Translations under genes and position numbers: made by a program | Shown: positions 17,838 to 27,678 of the stretch, in pieces | Layout: each line of letters opens with the position of its first letter | How positions within the stretch are numbered: position 1 is the stretch's first letter | Notes under the pieces: model-generated | The model's input: the letters and a program-made list of their open reading frames with translations, nothing else | Database searches by the model: none | What the model was told of the DNA's origin: nothing | Assembly: GCA_016713225.1 (NCBI GenBank) | Contig: JADJPO010000001.1 | Coordinates: forward strand, 1,275,970-1,339,969 | Reading direction: 5' to 3' | Source of the DNA: Kineosporiaceae bacterium | GTDB taxonomy: Bacteria; Actinomycetota; Actinomycetes; Actinomycetales; Kineosporiaceae | Length of the DNA stretch: 64,000 nt

Positions 17838-18251
17838 TCAGGTTGAACGGGTCTCGCGATCGTTCGCCTTCTGGAGCGCCTCGACCAGTTCGGCCTTGGT
17901 CATCCGGGAGCGACGTCGGATGTGGAGCCGGCGGGCCAGGTCCACGAGGTGCTTCTTCGACGCGTTCGCATCGACGCCGCCCGCGGGTGGCGCCGAACTG
18001 CCTCTGCCCTCCGCGGCGCGGGAGTCCGAGGGGCCGGGGTGTTCCTTGGGTTCCCAGTGATCCCCGACCTTCTCGTAGCCGTGCTTCAGCGCCGCGAAGG
18101 CGGTCTGGTGGGCGCGGCGACCGTCGCCGTACTGTTCGGCCGCTGAATCGTGGGTCTTGGCAAACGTGCGCTGGGCCTTCGCATCCGAGCGCTGCAGCGT
18201 GCTGGGCAGTTCCTCCTGCTTCGGCTGGCCGCCCTCGGTGGACTTGGGCAC
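17838..18251 (-). CDS. ChaB-domain protein with a C-terminal Rho N-terminal-like motif
   Basis: This is a 137-residue cytoplasmic protein. Residues about 8-65 (QEELPSTLQRSDAKAQRTF, then AFAALKHGYEKVGDHW) match the ChaB domain, once linked to the ChaA cation transporter but of unclear role. The C-terminus (KKHLVDLARRLHIRRRSRMTKAELVEALQKAN) is a Rho_N/SAP-like nucleic-acid-binding helix bundle. GTG 18251 has GAGGAGGAG upstream and is preferred over the much longer open frame. The combination is common in actinobacteria; its function is unproven. Confidence 0.78.
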   Translation of the reverse strand: MPKSTEGGQPKQEELPSTLQRSDAKAQRTFAKTHDSAAEQYGDGRRAHQTAFAALKHGYEKVGDHWEPKEHPGPSDSRAAEGRGSSAPPAGGVDANASKKHLVDLARRLHIRRRSRMTKAELVEALQKANDRETRST

Positions 18252-18426
18252 GACTCCTCCTCGGCTCGCGGTTTCCTGGGTGCCGAGCCCGGTGAGTACC
18301 CGACCCCGGGCGAGACAAACGGGGCAGGACGAACAGGTTGCTCGGCCCGTTGATCTCTGGACCTGCGCCCTCGTGGACCTCACAGTGGAGATCACGACGC
18401 TCGGGGGGCACGGGTCAGGGGGAGTC

Positions 18427-18618
18427 ATGGGGAAAGAACTGAAGCCAGGCGACATGGTCCATTTCAAGAAGGACCTGGAAGGCGCCTCATTCGGCGAGGA
18501 GGGGCTGGTCGTCGAGGTCAAGAAGGAGTCCTTCTTCGTCAAGGGGTGGGTGAAGGTCACGACCAAGAAGGGCAAGACCCTCGAGGTGAACTCGGACGAC
18601 GTCCTGAAGAAGCCCTGA
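18427..18618 (+). CDS. Small basic beta-barrel (KOW/SH3-like) protein
   Basis: This 63-residue protein (MGKELKPGDMVHFKKDLEG start) has the alternating pattern of a small SH3/KOW-like barrel (KGWVKVTTKKGKTLEVNSDDVLKK). GGGGGAG lies ahead of the ATG at 18427. It has no signal peptide or membrane segment. I do not recognise a named family. Divergent from the ChaB gene. Confidence 0.6.
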   Translation: MGKELKPGDMVHFKKDLEGASFGEEGLVVEVKKESFFVKGWVKVTTKKGKTLEVNSDDVLKKP

Positions 18619-18692
18619 CACCGAGCACGTGCGGGACGACGAGGCCGGGCGGCCGCCGCTGCCGCGAGGTGCCGAGGGCTACTGTGGGGTTG

Positions 18693-19232
18693 ATGATCGA
18701 TCTGGCTCGGCGTGGTGGTTGGCTGCTCGGCGGGCTGGTGACGCTGCTCATGGCGATCCTGGTGCCCATCGCCCCGGCCGATGCCAGTTGCGCCGCGTCG
18801 CCCGCACCCTCACCGCACCGGTTCACCGGCGTGGTGATCGCGACGCGATCCCTCGACCGCATCGCCACGGTGCGCACTGACGCGGGCGCCACGGTCGAGG
18901 TGCGGGGCACCATGACGACGGACGACAATGCCGCCTCGTCCGTCGACCGGACGTACGAGCCGGGTGCCCGCTACGAGTTCCACCCCAGCAATGACGCCTC
19001 GCCGTTCCAGGATTCGATCTGTTCGGTCACGCACCTGATCGCTCGGGGCGTGACGCCGGTGGCCCAGGTGCCGTCGGCGGCCGCGGGTGCCGACACGGCC
19101 GCGGACGGCGATGCCCGCCGCCGTCGGTCCGCGCCCTGGTGGGCGCTGGGATCGGCCCTCGTGGTCGCCACTGTCGCGGCCACGGGTTGGCGGCGCGGTG
19201 CGCGGTCGAGTGGGGGCAAACGCACCGTTTGA
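18693..19232 (+). CDS. Secreted/anchored hypothetical protein with C-terminal membrane helix
   Basis: This 179-residue protein has an N-terminal hydrophobic segment ending in APADASC (signal peptide). An extracytoplasmic domain with two cysteines follows, then a C-terminal helix (WWALGSALVVATVAATGW) and a basic end, so it is probably anchored with a short cytoplasmic tail. The middle (GVVIATRSLDRIATVRTDAGATVEV) looks like a small beta domain. No family is recognised. ATG 18693 is chosen because the hydrophobic stretch begins just after it. Confidence 0.65.
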   Translation: MIDLARRGGWLLGGLVTLLMAILVPIAPADASCAASPAPSPHRFTGVVIATRSLDRIATVRTDAGATVEVRGTMTTDDNAASSVDRTYEPGARYEFHPSNDASPFQDSICSVTHLIARGVTPVAQVPSAAAGADTAADGDARRRRSAPWWALGSALVVATVAATGWRRGARSSGGKRTV

Positions 19233-19260
19233 TCGACGAGACCGGTGCGTTCGTCCCCAC
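19210..19260. terminator. Bidirectional terminator-like inverted repeat
   Basis: Arms at 19210-19227 and 19243-19260 match at 16 of 18 bases and flank a 15-base loop. They overlap the 3' end of the preceding gene and lie 11 bp before the pnkp stop codon on the opposite strand. Confidence 0.7.
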
Positions 19261-19271
19261 TCGGGGACGTC

Positions 19272-21899
19272 CTAGAGCCGCGGGTCGACCGGCTCGGACT
19301 CCAGGGCGAGGACGGCGAAGACGCACTCGTGGACTCGCCACAGGGGCTCGCCGCGTACCAGCCGGTCGAGGGCCTCCAGGCCGAGCGCGTACTCGCGCAG
19401 GGCCAGGGAACGCTTGTGTCCCAGCGACCGTCGGCGCAACCGGTCGAGGTGAGCGGGTTCGGTGTAGTCGGGGCCGTAGATGATGCGCAGGTACTCGCGA
19501 CCGCGTACCTTCACCCCCGGCTGCACCAGGCCCGTGGCGCCGCGGGTCAGGTTGGCCGCGGGTTTGACCACCATGCCCTCGCCGCCGGCCTCGGTCAGCG
19601 CAGTCCACCAGTCGATACCCGCGTCGACGGAGGACAGGTCGGTGGTGTCGACCAGCAACCGCTCGGTGGTGATGACCAACTCCGGGTCGGCCGTCACCAG
19701 CCGATCGATCAGGCCCAGGTGCCAGGTGTGCGGCCGATCCTGGAACGCCGAGCCCTCGGCGGCGAGCAGCTGGAACGGCGCCAGCCGGACGCCGTCCAAA
19801 CCGGTGGTCGGCCAGCAGTAGCGGCGATATGCCGCGGTGAAGGCGTCGGCGTTGGCTTGCCGAGACCGGGTGCGCGCCAACAGGTCCGCGACGTCCAGAC
19901 CGGCCCCGGCCGCCTGCTGCAACAGGTCGGCGGCGACCGGCAGGGCGGCACCGGCCGCCGCCCCGACGGCGGCGTACTGGTGGCGCAACAGCTCCTCGGC
20001 CTTCAGGCTCCACGGCAGGAGTTCGGCGTCCAGCAGCAGCCAGGGCGAAGTCAGCTCGTCGAACAGTCCGGCCGCCTCCGCCGCCACCCGAAGTCGGTCC
20101 AACAACGCGCCGGTCAGCTCGGGGCGGAGGAACGCGCGCCCGGTGCGGGTCCACACCGCCCCGGGCAGGTCCCAGCCCTCGAATCCGAACCGGGACGCCG
20201 CGACCTGTGGGTCGCGCAGCAGCAACACCACGGCGCGCGAACCCATGTGCTTGGCCTGGCAGATCACCTCGCTCACGCCGTCGGCGCGAAACGCCGAGAA
20301 CGCCTGCTCGGGGTGCTCCAGCATCTCCCCGGACGTCGCCGTGGCCACGGGGCTCATCGTCGGCGGCAGGTACACCAACAGCCGGGGGTCGACCGCGAAC
20401 CGGCTCATCACCTCGAGGGCCGCTGCGGCGTTCTCCTCCCGCACCGAGATCCGGCCGTGGTGGGTGGTCTGCACCACGCGCCGCCCGATCACGTCGGTCA
20501 GATCGAGGACGTCGCTCTCACGGCGTCCGGCCGTCGCCTCACCGGAGCTGTCGGAGCCATCGGCCAGGTTCTCGTTGACCGGGAACGGTTTGGACGGCGC
20601 GTAGTGGGTGCGCACCGCCGGCACCGACACCAGCTCGCGCTCGGGGTAGCGCAGCGCGGTCAACTGGCCGCCGAACACGCACCCGGTGTCGAGACAGAGC
20701 GTGTTGTTGACCCACTCCACGCCCGGCACCGGGGTGTGGCCGTAGAGCACCATGGCTCGGCCGCGATAGTCCTGCGCCCAGGCGTAACGCACCGGCAGCC
20801 CGTACGCGTCGGTCTCGCCGGTGGTCTGCCCGTAGAGGCAGAACTCCCGCACCCGCCCGGACGCCCGGCCCTGATACCGCTCGAGAATCCCGGCGTGCGC
20901 GACCACCAGGGCGCCGCCGTCCAGCACGTAGTGCGAGATCAGTCCGTCGAGGAAGGTCTGTACTCGGGTGCGGAAATCTTCCGGCTCGGCGGCCAGCTGA
21001 GCGAGTGACTCGGCCAGCCCGTGCGTCAGTTGCACCTGCCGGCCGCGCAGCGCCCGCAACAGCTTGTTCTCGTGATTCCCGCTGACGCACAACGCGTCTC
21101 CGGTCTCGACCATGCCCATGGCCAGGCGCAGCACGCCCGGGGTGTCCGGCCCCCGGTCGACCAGGTCGCCGACGAACGCCACCCGTCGCCGCTCCGGATG
21201 CGAGGCGCCGACCGCTCGGCCGGCGTCGTCCCGGGTGATGACGTACCCGAGGTTGCCGAGCAGACTCTCGAGCTCCTCGCGGCACCCATGGACGTCACCG
21301 ATGACATCGAACGGCCCGTGCTCGTGCCGCAGATCGTTGAACAGAGGCGTGCGCACGATCCGTGCGGCGCTCACCTCGGTCTCGCCGCGCACGACGTGGA
21401 CGCCGCGAAACCCCTCGCGCTGCAAGCTCTTCAGACCGCGGCGCATCTGGTCACGCTGCCGCCGGATCACCTGCGCGCCGAAGGTCCGCTCGGCACGGGA
21501 CTCGTTGCGCTCGACACACACCCGTTCGGGCACGTCGAGCACGATCGCCACCGGCAGCACGTCGTGCTCGCGGGCCAGCCTCACCAGCGCGGCCCGCGCG
21601 TTCGGCTGCACATTGGTGGCGTCGATGACGGTCAAACGCCCTGCGGCCAAGCGCTTACCGGCGATGTAGTGCAGCACGTCGAAGGCGTCGGCGCTGGCCG
21701 CCTGATCGTTCTCGTCATCGGCCACCAGGCCACGGCAGGCATCACTCGAGATCACCTCGGTGGGCAGGAAGTGCCGCCGAGCGAAGGTCGACTTGCCCGA
21801 CCCGCTGACCCCGACCAGCACCACCAGACTCAGCTGTGGCAGCTCGATCACCCGCGAGGCAGAATCGGTCTGCTCGACCTGCTTGTTCAGCTCGTTCAT
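19272..21899 (-). CDS. pnkp: Polynucleotide kinase-phosphatase/ligase of bacterial RNA repair
   Basis: This 875-residue protein combines three enzymes. The 5'-OH kinase carries P-loop VGVSGSGKST at residues 29-38. The 2',3'-phosphatase of the calcineurin type carries GDVHGC, GDLVDRGPD and GNHE. The C-terminal adenylyltransferase/ligase has catalytic Lys in QAKHMGSRAVV, with the downstream VDTTDL and GEGMVVKP motifs. In the known Pnkp/Hen1 system it heals and seals cleaved RNA, such as toxin-cut tRNA, while Hen1 methylates the 3' end. ATG 21899 overlaps the hen1 stop (ATGA); the open frame upstream to 22031 is a hen1 shadow. All three active sites look intact. Confidence 0.95.
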   Translation of the reverse strand: MNELNKQVEQTDSASRVIELPQLSLVVLVGVSGSGKSTFARRHFLPTEVISSDACRGLVADDENDQAASADAFDVLHYIAGKRLAAGRLTVIDATNVQPNARAALVRLAREHDVLPVAIVLDVPERVCVERNESRAERTFGAQVIRRQRDQMRRGLKSLQREGFRGVHVVRGETEVSAARIVRTPLFNDLRHEHGPFDVIGDVHGCREELESLLGNLGYVITRDDAGRAVGASHPERRRVAFVGDLVDRGPDTPGVLRLAMGMVETGDALCVSGNHENKLLRALRGRQVQLTHGLAESLAQLAAEPEDFRTRVQTFLDGLISHYVLDGGALVVAHAGILERYQGRASGRVREFCLYGQTTGETDAYGLPVRYAWAQDYRGRAMVLYGHTPVPGVEWVNNTLCLDTGCVFGGQLTALRYPERELVSVPAVRTHYAPSKPFPVNENLADGSDSSGEATAGRRESDVLDLTDVIGRRVVQTTHHGRISVREENAAAALEVMSRFAVDPRLLVYLPPTMSPVATATSGEMLEHPEQAFSAFRADGVSEVICQAKHMGSRAVVLLLRDPQVAASRFGFEGWDLPGAVWTRTGRAFLRPELTGALLDRLRVAAEAAGLFDELTSPWLLLDAELLPWSLKAEELLRHQYAAVGAAAGAALPVAADLLQQAAGAGLDVADLLARTRSRQANADAFTAAYRRYCWPTTGLDGVRLAPFQLLAAEGSAFQDRPHTWHLGLIDRLVTADPELVITTERLLVDTTDLSSVDAGIDWWTALTEAGGEGMVVKPAANLTRGATGLVQPGVKVRGREYLRIIYGPDYTEPAHLDRLRRRSLGHKRSLALREYALGLEALDRLVRGEPLWRVHECVFAVLALESEPVDPRL

Positions 21900-23337
21900 C
21901 GGGTGAACACCGCCAGCTGCGTGGGTGGCCCCACCTCGGGGTCGTCGTCCCCGACCGGGAGATATCGGACGGCGTACCCGCGGCGTGTGGCCACTGCCTG
22001 CGCCCACGCCGCGAACTCGGCCCGGGTCCACTCGAACCGGTGATCCCGGTGCCGAAACGCCCCGGGAGCCAGGCCCTCGTAGCGCACGTTGTGCTCGATG
22101 TTCGGGGTGGTCACCACGACCACGCGCGGGGCGGCGTCCGCGAACACCGCTCGCTCGAGAGCGGGCAGCCGGGGTGGGTCGAGGTGCTCGATCACCTCCA
22201 TCAGCACGATCGCGTCCAACCCGCTCAGCCGGGTGTCGCGGTAGGTCAGCGAGGTCTGCAGCAGCTGCAGTCGCTCGCGCTGGTGGTCGGGCATCCGGTC
22301 CAGGCGCAATCGTCGCTCGGCCAGCGTGAGCGCGCGCGAGGAGACGTCCGCCGCCACCACCGTGGTGAAGCGCCGATCGGCCAGCAAGACCTGGGTGAGC
22401 GCACCCGAGCCGCAGCCCAGGTCGCCGACGCGGCGCACGTCCTCGGCGTGCAACACCGCCAGGACGGCGCCCCGCCGCTGCTCGGCCAGCGGCGCTGGAC
22501 GATCGCTCGGCTCCTCGTCGATCCCGCCGTCGGCCTGGTCACTCGGGGCGTCGGCGTCCTCCACGACGTCGTCCGTCTCGGCCAGTCGATCGAGCGCGGT
22601 ACGGGTCAAGGCGCGGCGATGCGCCAGGTAACGTCGGGTGATCAGCTCGCGCAGTGGATGCCCGGCCAACCAGTCACCCCCCGCCCGAATGAGCTTGTCG
22701 ACCTCCTCGGGGCTGACCCAGTAGTGCTTGGCGTCGTCCAGCACCGGCAGCAGGACGTAGAGGTGGTTCAGGGCATCGGCCAGCCGCATCCGGCCGGTCA
22801 GTCGCAGGTCGACGAAGCGCGACTCACCCCATGTCGGCATGGTCTCGTCCAGCGCGATGGCGCGCGCCTCGACCTGCCACCCCAAGGGCTCGAACAGGTT
22901 TCGCGCGAGCTCGGCTCCGCCGCGGCAGGGCAGCACGGGAACGTGAACCTGCAACGGCAGCTCGGACGCCGCCAGGTCGGGCTTGGCTGCACACCGCCCG
23001 GACAGCGCCGTCCGGAACACCGACCCGAGCGCCACCGCCAGCAGGCTGGACGCCGCATACGGCCGATCGTTGACGTACTGGCCGAGTGAGAACGACTCCG
23101 GCGGGGCATCGCGCCGGCCCCGGCCACCGTCGGTGCGGCCTCCGGATCGGCCCCGGACCAGCGCGATCGGGTCGACCTCGAGCAGCAGGGCCGCGGTGCA
23201 CTGCGCGTCGTCCGCCCGGGGGTAGAAGACATGGGCGCTGCCCGCGGCCACCTCGAAGGTCTGCACCTTGGCAGGGTGTTTGTGCAGCAGGTACCCCAGG
23301 TCGGTGGCCGGCTGATGCGTGGTGCTCAGCGTCAGGA

Positions 23338-23341
<4 letters not shown>
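21896..23341 (-). CDS. hen1: Hen1, 3'-terminal RNA ribose 2'-O-methyltransferase
   Basis: This 481-residue enzyme methylates the 2'-OH at an RNA 3' end before Pnkp seals it, marking the repaired site against recleavage. The N-terminal Hen1 domain begins MILTLSTTHQPATDLGYLLHKHP. The C-terminal SAM domain shows DLGCGSGALTQVLL (about residue 305), the metal-site region EVIEHL, and RHRDHRFEWTR. An acidic linker separates them (about residues 245-280). ATG 23341 overlaps the rlaP stop and the 3' end overlaps pnkp, both by 4 bp. Length and motifs match the family. Confidence 0.94.
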
Positions 23342-24125
<784 letters not shown>

Positions 24126-24232
24126 GGCCGATCACCGCCCTTCCTCGTCAGCAGGCGATGGTGTCATGATCGCTTCGCGAGGTCGACGAGGTTATGGCCT
24201 CAGGCGCGTTCGGCGGGTTCGCGCCGATGAGT

Positions 24233-24255
24233 GTGCACGGATTGCATGATCACCG
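24233..24255 (-). repeat. Single copy of family A repeat unit
   Basis: The core (ATCATGCAATCCGTGCAC on the minus strand) occurs once, without its inverted partner. It lies 5 bp past the tspO stop codon. Confidence 0.8.
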
Positions 24256-24260
24256 AGGGT

Positions 24261-24740
24261 TCAGTGGGCGCGGGCCAACTGCCAGTAACCCACCGACAGG
24301 CTGGTGGCGACGCTCATCCAGAGGGCGTACGGGATCAGGACGGCGCCTGCCCACGGCAGCGCCCGCCAGGTCACGATCACCAGGACCCACGTGATCACCG
24401 CCGCCGAGGCCAGCGCCACGGCGGCCGGCCCCAGGGCATGCGGCACGTAGAAGAGGTAGGCCCAGCCGAGGGCGAAGACCACCGAGATCGCGAACACGCC
24501 CAGCGCCGTCCAGGCCCGACTGGGCGGCGACCCGATCGAGACCGCGATCCCGGCCACCGTCAGCGCCAGGAAGTTCAACGGCCACATCACGCCGAAGACC
24601 ACCGGCGGCGGTTGCCAGGCCGGCTTGGCCAGTGCGTCGTACCAGCCGGGGTCCGAGCTGGTCCACACCGTGGACAGTCCGGCGTAGAGCGCCACGACCA
24701 CCAGGAACCCGGCTGCGGTGAGCAGTTCGCCGCGGGTCAT
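24261..24740 (-). CDS. tspO: TspO/MBR family tryptophan-rich sensory protein
   Basis: This 159-residue membrane protein has five hydrophobic helices and the typical TspO landmarks: DALAKPAWQPPPVVFGVMWP (loop and start of TM2), WTALGVF and the C-terminal PYALWMSVATSLSVGYWQL. Family members bind porphyrins and help control tetrapyrrole or stress responses. ATG 24740 gives the usual length. It is divergent from terC, with the riboswitch leader of terC between them. Confidence 0.92.
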   Translation of the reverse strand: MTRGELLTAAGFLVVVALYAGLSTVWTSSDPGWYDALAKPAWQPPPVVFGVMWPLNFLALTVAGIAVSIGSPPSRAWTALGVFAISVVFALGWAYLFYVPHALGPAAVALASAAVITWVLVIVTWRALPWAGAVLIPYALWMSVATSLSVGYWQLARAH

Positions 24741-24828
24741 CGCGCATCGCCCGCGCACGTGGTGAGCCACATGGACCAATTAGAGCATCTCGGTGTTGCG
24801 TAAATGCGCGGCGCTGGCTAGCCTCGAC

Positions 24829-24970
24829 CCCGAGGGGAGTACTTCTCAACTCCGTGGCCGGTCATCACGAGCATCCCGCGATGCTCCCGGTGCGGGGCCG
24901 GACAGTTTCTGGTGGGTAGCCACCGGGTGCGTCCGGCGAAGGAGACCTCAGCCACTGCGTGCTGAGGAGT
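24829..24970 (+). promoter_or_regulatory. Probable yybP-ykoY manganese riboswitch with Shine-Dalgarno hairpin
   Basis: The leader of the TerC gene has GGGGAGTA at 24834-24841 and a matching GGAGACCTC at 24941-24949, placed as in the yybP-ykoY class; P1 would pair GAGG (24832-24835) with CCTC (24946-24949). The same CCTCAGC (24946-24952) can instead pair perfectly with GCTGAGG (24961-24967), which covers part of the ribosome site AGGAG (24965-24969). The two pairings exclude each other, a natural translational on/off switch. The class is inferred from these motifs and from the TerC context. Confidence 0.72.
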
Positions 24971-24975
24971 TCCTC

Positions 24976-26034
24976 GTGACCGATGCCCCCGTGGGCACCC
25001 CACTGTTGTGGGCACTGACCATCGGTGCCGTCATCCTGCTGTTGATCGTCGACTTCCTGATCACGCGCCGTCCGCACGAGGTGTCGATGCGCGAGGCACT
25101 CGGGTGGTCGGCGTTCTACATCGCGATCCCGCTGGCCTTCGGTGGGTGGATCTGGTCGTCCTACGGCGGGCAGCGCGGCCTGGAGTACTACACCGGCTAT
25201 CTGGTCGAGAAGTCGCTGTCGGTCGACAACCTGTTCGTCTTCATCCTGCTGCTGGGTGCCTTTGCCGTGCCACGCGAGCTGCAACAACGCGTGCTGCTGA
25301 TCGGCGTCGCCGGGGCACTGGTGCTGCGCGGCATCTTCATCGCCCTCGGGGCGCAACTGATCTCGACCTTCGCCTGGGCGTTCCTGCTCTTCGGGGCGAT
25401 CCTGCTGGTCACGGCGGTCAAGGTGCTGCGCGACGCGATGAGTCACGAGGACGCCGTCATCGAGGTGTCCGAGCTGCGCAGCGTCCGGCTGCTGCGTCGG
25501 TTCTGGCCGGTGGCCGATGGCTATTCCGGCACCCGGATGACGATCCCGCAGAGCGATGGACGCCGCGCGCTCACCCCGCTGGCGCTGGCGACGGTGGCGA
25601 TCCTGGCCACCGACGTGGTGTTCGCGATCGACTCGGTGCCCGCGGTGTACGGCATCACCGGGGACGCCTATCTGGTCTTCGCCACCAACGCCTTCGCCCT
25701 GCTCGGCCTACGGGCGCTCTACTTCGTGCTCGAGGGCGCGCTGAGCAAGCTGACCCACCTGGGCTATGGCCTGGCGCTGATCCTGGCGTTCATCGGCACC
25801 AAGCTGGTGATGCACTGGGCGCACGGTGTCTGGGCGTGGGTTCCGGAGGTGCCGACCCTGCTCTCGCTGGGTGTGATCGTGGCGATCCTGGCCGTGGTGA
25901 CGATCACCTCACTGACCTTCGGTGCCGATCGTCAGACGGACTCGACCTCGGCAGCAGAGGTCGAGGAGGTCGAGGAGTCCGAGAAGCCCGAGGAGTCCGA
26001 GGATCCCGAGGTGGCCGGCGCCGTTCGGCCCTGA
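24976..26034 (+). CDS. TerC family membrane protein (probable manganese exporter)
   Basis: This 352-residue protein has about nine membrane helices. It carries the two family motifs with acidic residues: EKSLSVDNLFVFILL and ATDVVFAIDSVPAVYGIT. TerC proteins such as YkoY/YceF and Alx export Mn2+ or load it to secreted enzymes. GTG 24976 lies six bases after AGGAG. The C-terminal 35 residues are acidic and low complexity (EEVEESEKPEESEDPE) and overlap the end of the convergent MFS gene. The riboswitch-like leader supports a manganese role. Confidence 0.92.
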   Translation: MTDAPVGTPLLWALTIGAVILLLIVDFLITRRPHEVSMREALGWSAFYIAIPLAFGGWIWSSYGGQRGLEYYTGYLVEKSLSVDNLFVFILLLGAFAVPRELQQRVLLIGVAGALVLRGIFIALGAQLISTFAWAFLLFGAILLVTAVKVLRDAMSHEDAVIEVSELRSVRLLRRFWPVADGYSGTRMTIPQSDGRRALTPLALATVAILATDVVFAIDSVPAVYGITGDAYLVFATNAFALLGLRALYFVLEGALSKLTHLGYGLALILAFIGTKLVMHWAHGVWAWVPEVPTLLSLGVIVAILAVVTITSLTFGADRQTDSTSAAEVEEVEESEKPEESEDPEVAGAVRP

Positions 26035-27605
26035 CGCGGCAGGTTCAGGGTCGCCAGCAGGCCGAGCAGCAACACCAGCGCGGCGATGCCGGTCGTCGTC
26101 CGGCTGGCGGTGATCATCGCCTCGGCGGCGGCCGAGGCGACGGCCTCGCTCCCGGCGCGAGCCTGCAGCCCGGCGATCGCGATCCCGGCGCTGTCCTTGA
26201 CGGCGCTCGTCACGCCGTCCACGGTCTGCGTCGGGAGCCCGAGCGCGCTCAGGTTGTCCCGGGTGGTGGCTGCGAGTCGGGCGACCAGCAGGCCGCCGAG
26301 CAGCGCCACTCCGAGTGCGGAGCCGACCTGGCGCACCGAACTCTGCAGGCCCGAGGCCTGGCCGCTCTGCTGGATCGGCACGTCGGCCAGGAGCAGCGAG
26401 GTGAGTTGTGCTGTCGCCATGCCGACCCCCGCGCCGTAGAGGAACAGCCAGCCGCACAGTGTCGCCGTCGCCACCGTCATGGACAAGGTCAGCGCCAATC
26501 CGCCGACGGCCACGGCCTCGAGGAGCAGCCCGACCTGCACGATGGCGCGCTGGCTGATCTTGCCGGACAGCTGCGGCAGGACGCCCGAGGCGAAGAAGGT
26601 GCCCAGGGCCAGCACCAGGATCACCCCTCCCGTACCCAGCGCCGAGTACCCCAGGGTGCCCTGCATCAGCAGCGGCAGGGTGAACAGCAGGCCGAACTCG
26701 CCGAAGGCCACCACCAACGCGGCGATCACGCCCCAGCGAAATCCCCTCAGCCGGAACAGATTCAGGTCGACCAGTGCGTTGACGCCGCGCCGGGCGCGGA
26801 CCCGTTCGAGCATCACGAACAGCAGCATCAGCACCAGCCCGGCGACGAGGGCGAACGGTACCGGTGACAGCCCGCCGTCCTCACCACGCCACCAGCCGAA
26901 CCACGACGATTCGATCAGGGCGAACACCAGCGCGCCCATGCCCACCGCCGAGAGCAGCACGCCGAGCGGGTCCGAACCGGGCGTGGCGCCGGCGTCGCGG
27001 GTCTCGGGGACGGCGCGCACGATGCCGACCATGACCAGCAGTCCGACCGGGATGTTGAGCCAGAACGCCCAGCGCCACGACACGTCCGTGGCCAGCCAGC
27101 CGCCGATCAGCGGCCCGATCGCCGCCATGCCACCGATCGCCGAACCCCAGACCGCGAACGCGATGGTGCGGGCGCGTCCGGTGAAGGTGGCGTTGAGCGT
27201 CGACAGGGTGCTCGGCACGATCATGGCGGCGCCGATGCCCTGCACCAGTCGCGCGGTGATCAGCATGGTGCCGTTGGTGCTCGAACCGGCCACCACCGAG
27301 GAGGCCATGAACACCACCATGCCGGTGGCGAAGACCTTGCGCCGTCCGTGCAGGTCACCGAAGCGGCCCACCGTGAGCAGCAGGGCGGCGAACATCAGGG
27401 CGTAGGAGGCGTTCAGCCACTGGGCATCTGCGCCGTCCAGCCCGAGGTCGGCCATCACCACGGGCAGCGACACGTTGACGATCGTGGCGTCCATGATGAC
27501 CAGCGAGACCCCGAAGCCCAGCGAGAGCAGCGTGGCCCAGCCGGCGCGGTCGAGCGCCGGGGAGCGGGGGGAGTCCGTGCCGGTGGGGCTCTTGTCGACA
27601 CTCAT
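25932..27605 (-). CDS. MFS drug-efflux transporter, DHA2 (14-TM) family
   Basis: This 557-residue exporter has MDATIVNVSLPVVMADLG (TM1), GRFGDLHGRRKVF (motif A) and PLIGGWLATDVSWRWAFWLNIPVG. It diverges from a TetR gene across 73 bp, a typical efflux/repressor pair. The last 103 bp overlap, tail to tail, the end of terC. The C-terminal 26 residues are Ser/Asp-rich and probably exist only because they mirror the acidic terC tail. The substrate is unknown. Confidence 0.93.
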   Translation of the reverse strand: MSVDKSPTGTDSPRSPALDRAGWATLLSLGFGVSLVIMDATIVNVSLPVVMADLGLDGADAQWLNASYALMFAALLLTVGRFGDLHGRRKVFATGMVVFMASSVVAGSSTNGTMLITARLVQGIGAAMIVPSTLSTLNATFTGRARTIAFAVWGSAIGGMAAIGPLIGGWLATDVSWRWAFWLNIPVGLLVMVGIVRAVPETRDAGATPGSDPLGVLLSAVGMGALVFALIESSWFGWWRGEDGGLSPVPFALVAGLVLMLLFVMLERVRARRGVNALVDLNLFRLRGFRWGVIAALVVAFGEFGLLFTLPLLMQGTLGYSALGTGGVILVLALGTFFASGVLPQLSGKISQRAIVQVGLLLEAVAVGGLALTLSMTVATATLCGWLFLYGAGVGMATAQLTSLLLADVPIQQSGQASGLQSSVRQVGSALGVALLGGLLVARLAATTRDNLSALGLPTQTVDGVTSAVKDSAGIAIAGLQARAGSEAVASAAAEAMITASRTTTGIAALVLLLGLLATLNLPRQGRTAPATSGSSDSSGFSDSSTSSTSAAEVESV

Positions 27606-27678
27606 GTCGGTATCCTAGGAGGCGCACCGGGCGGTGTCAGCGCAGGACCACTCGGCGCGCGCGCGTCACAATGGGCCG

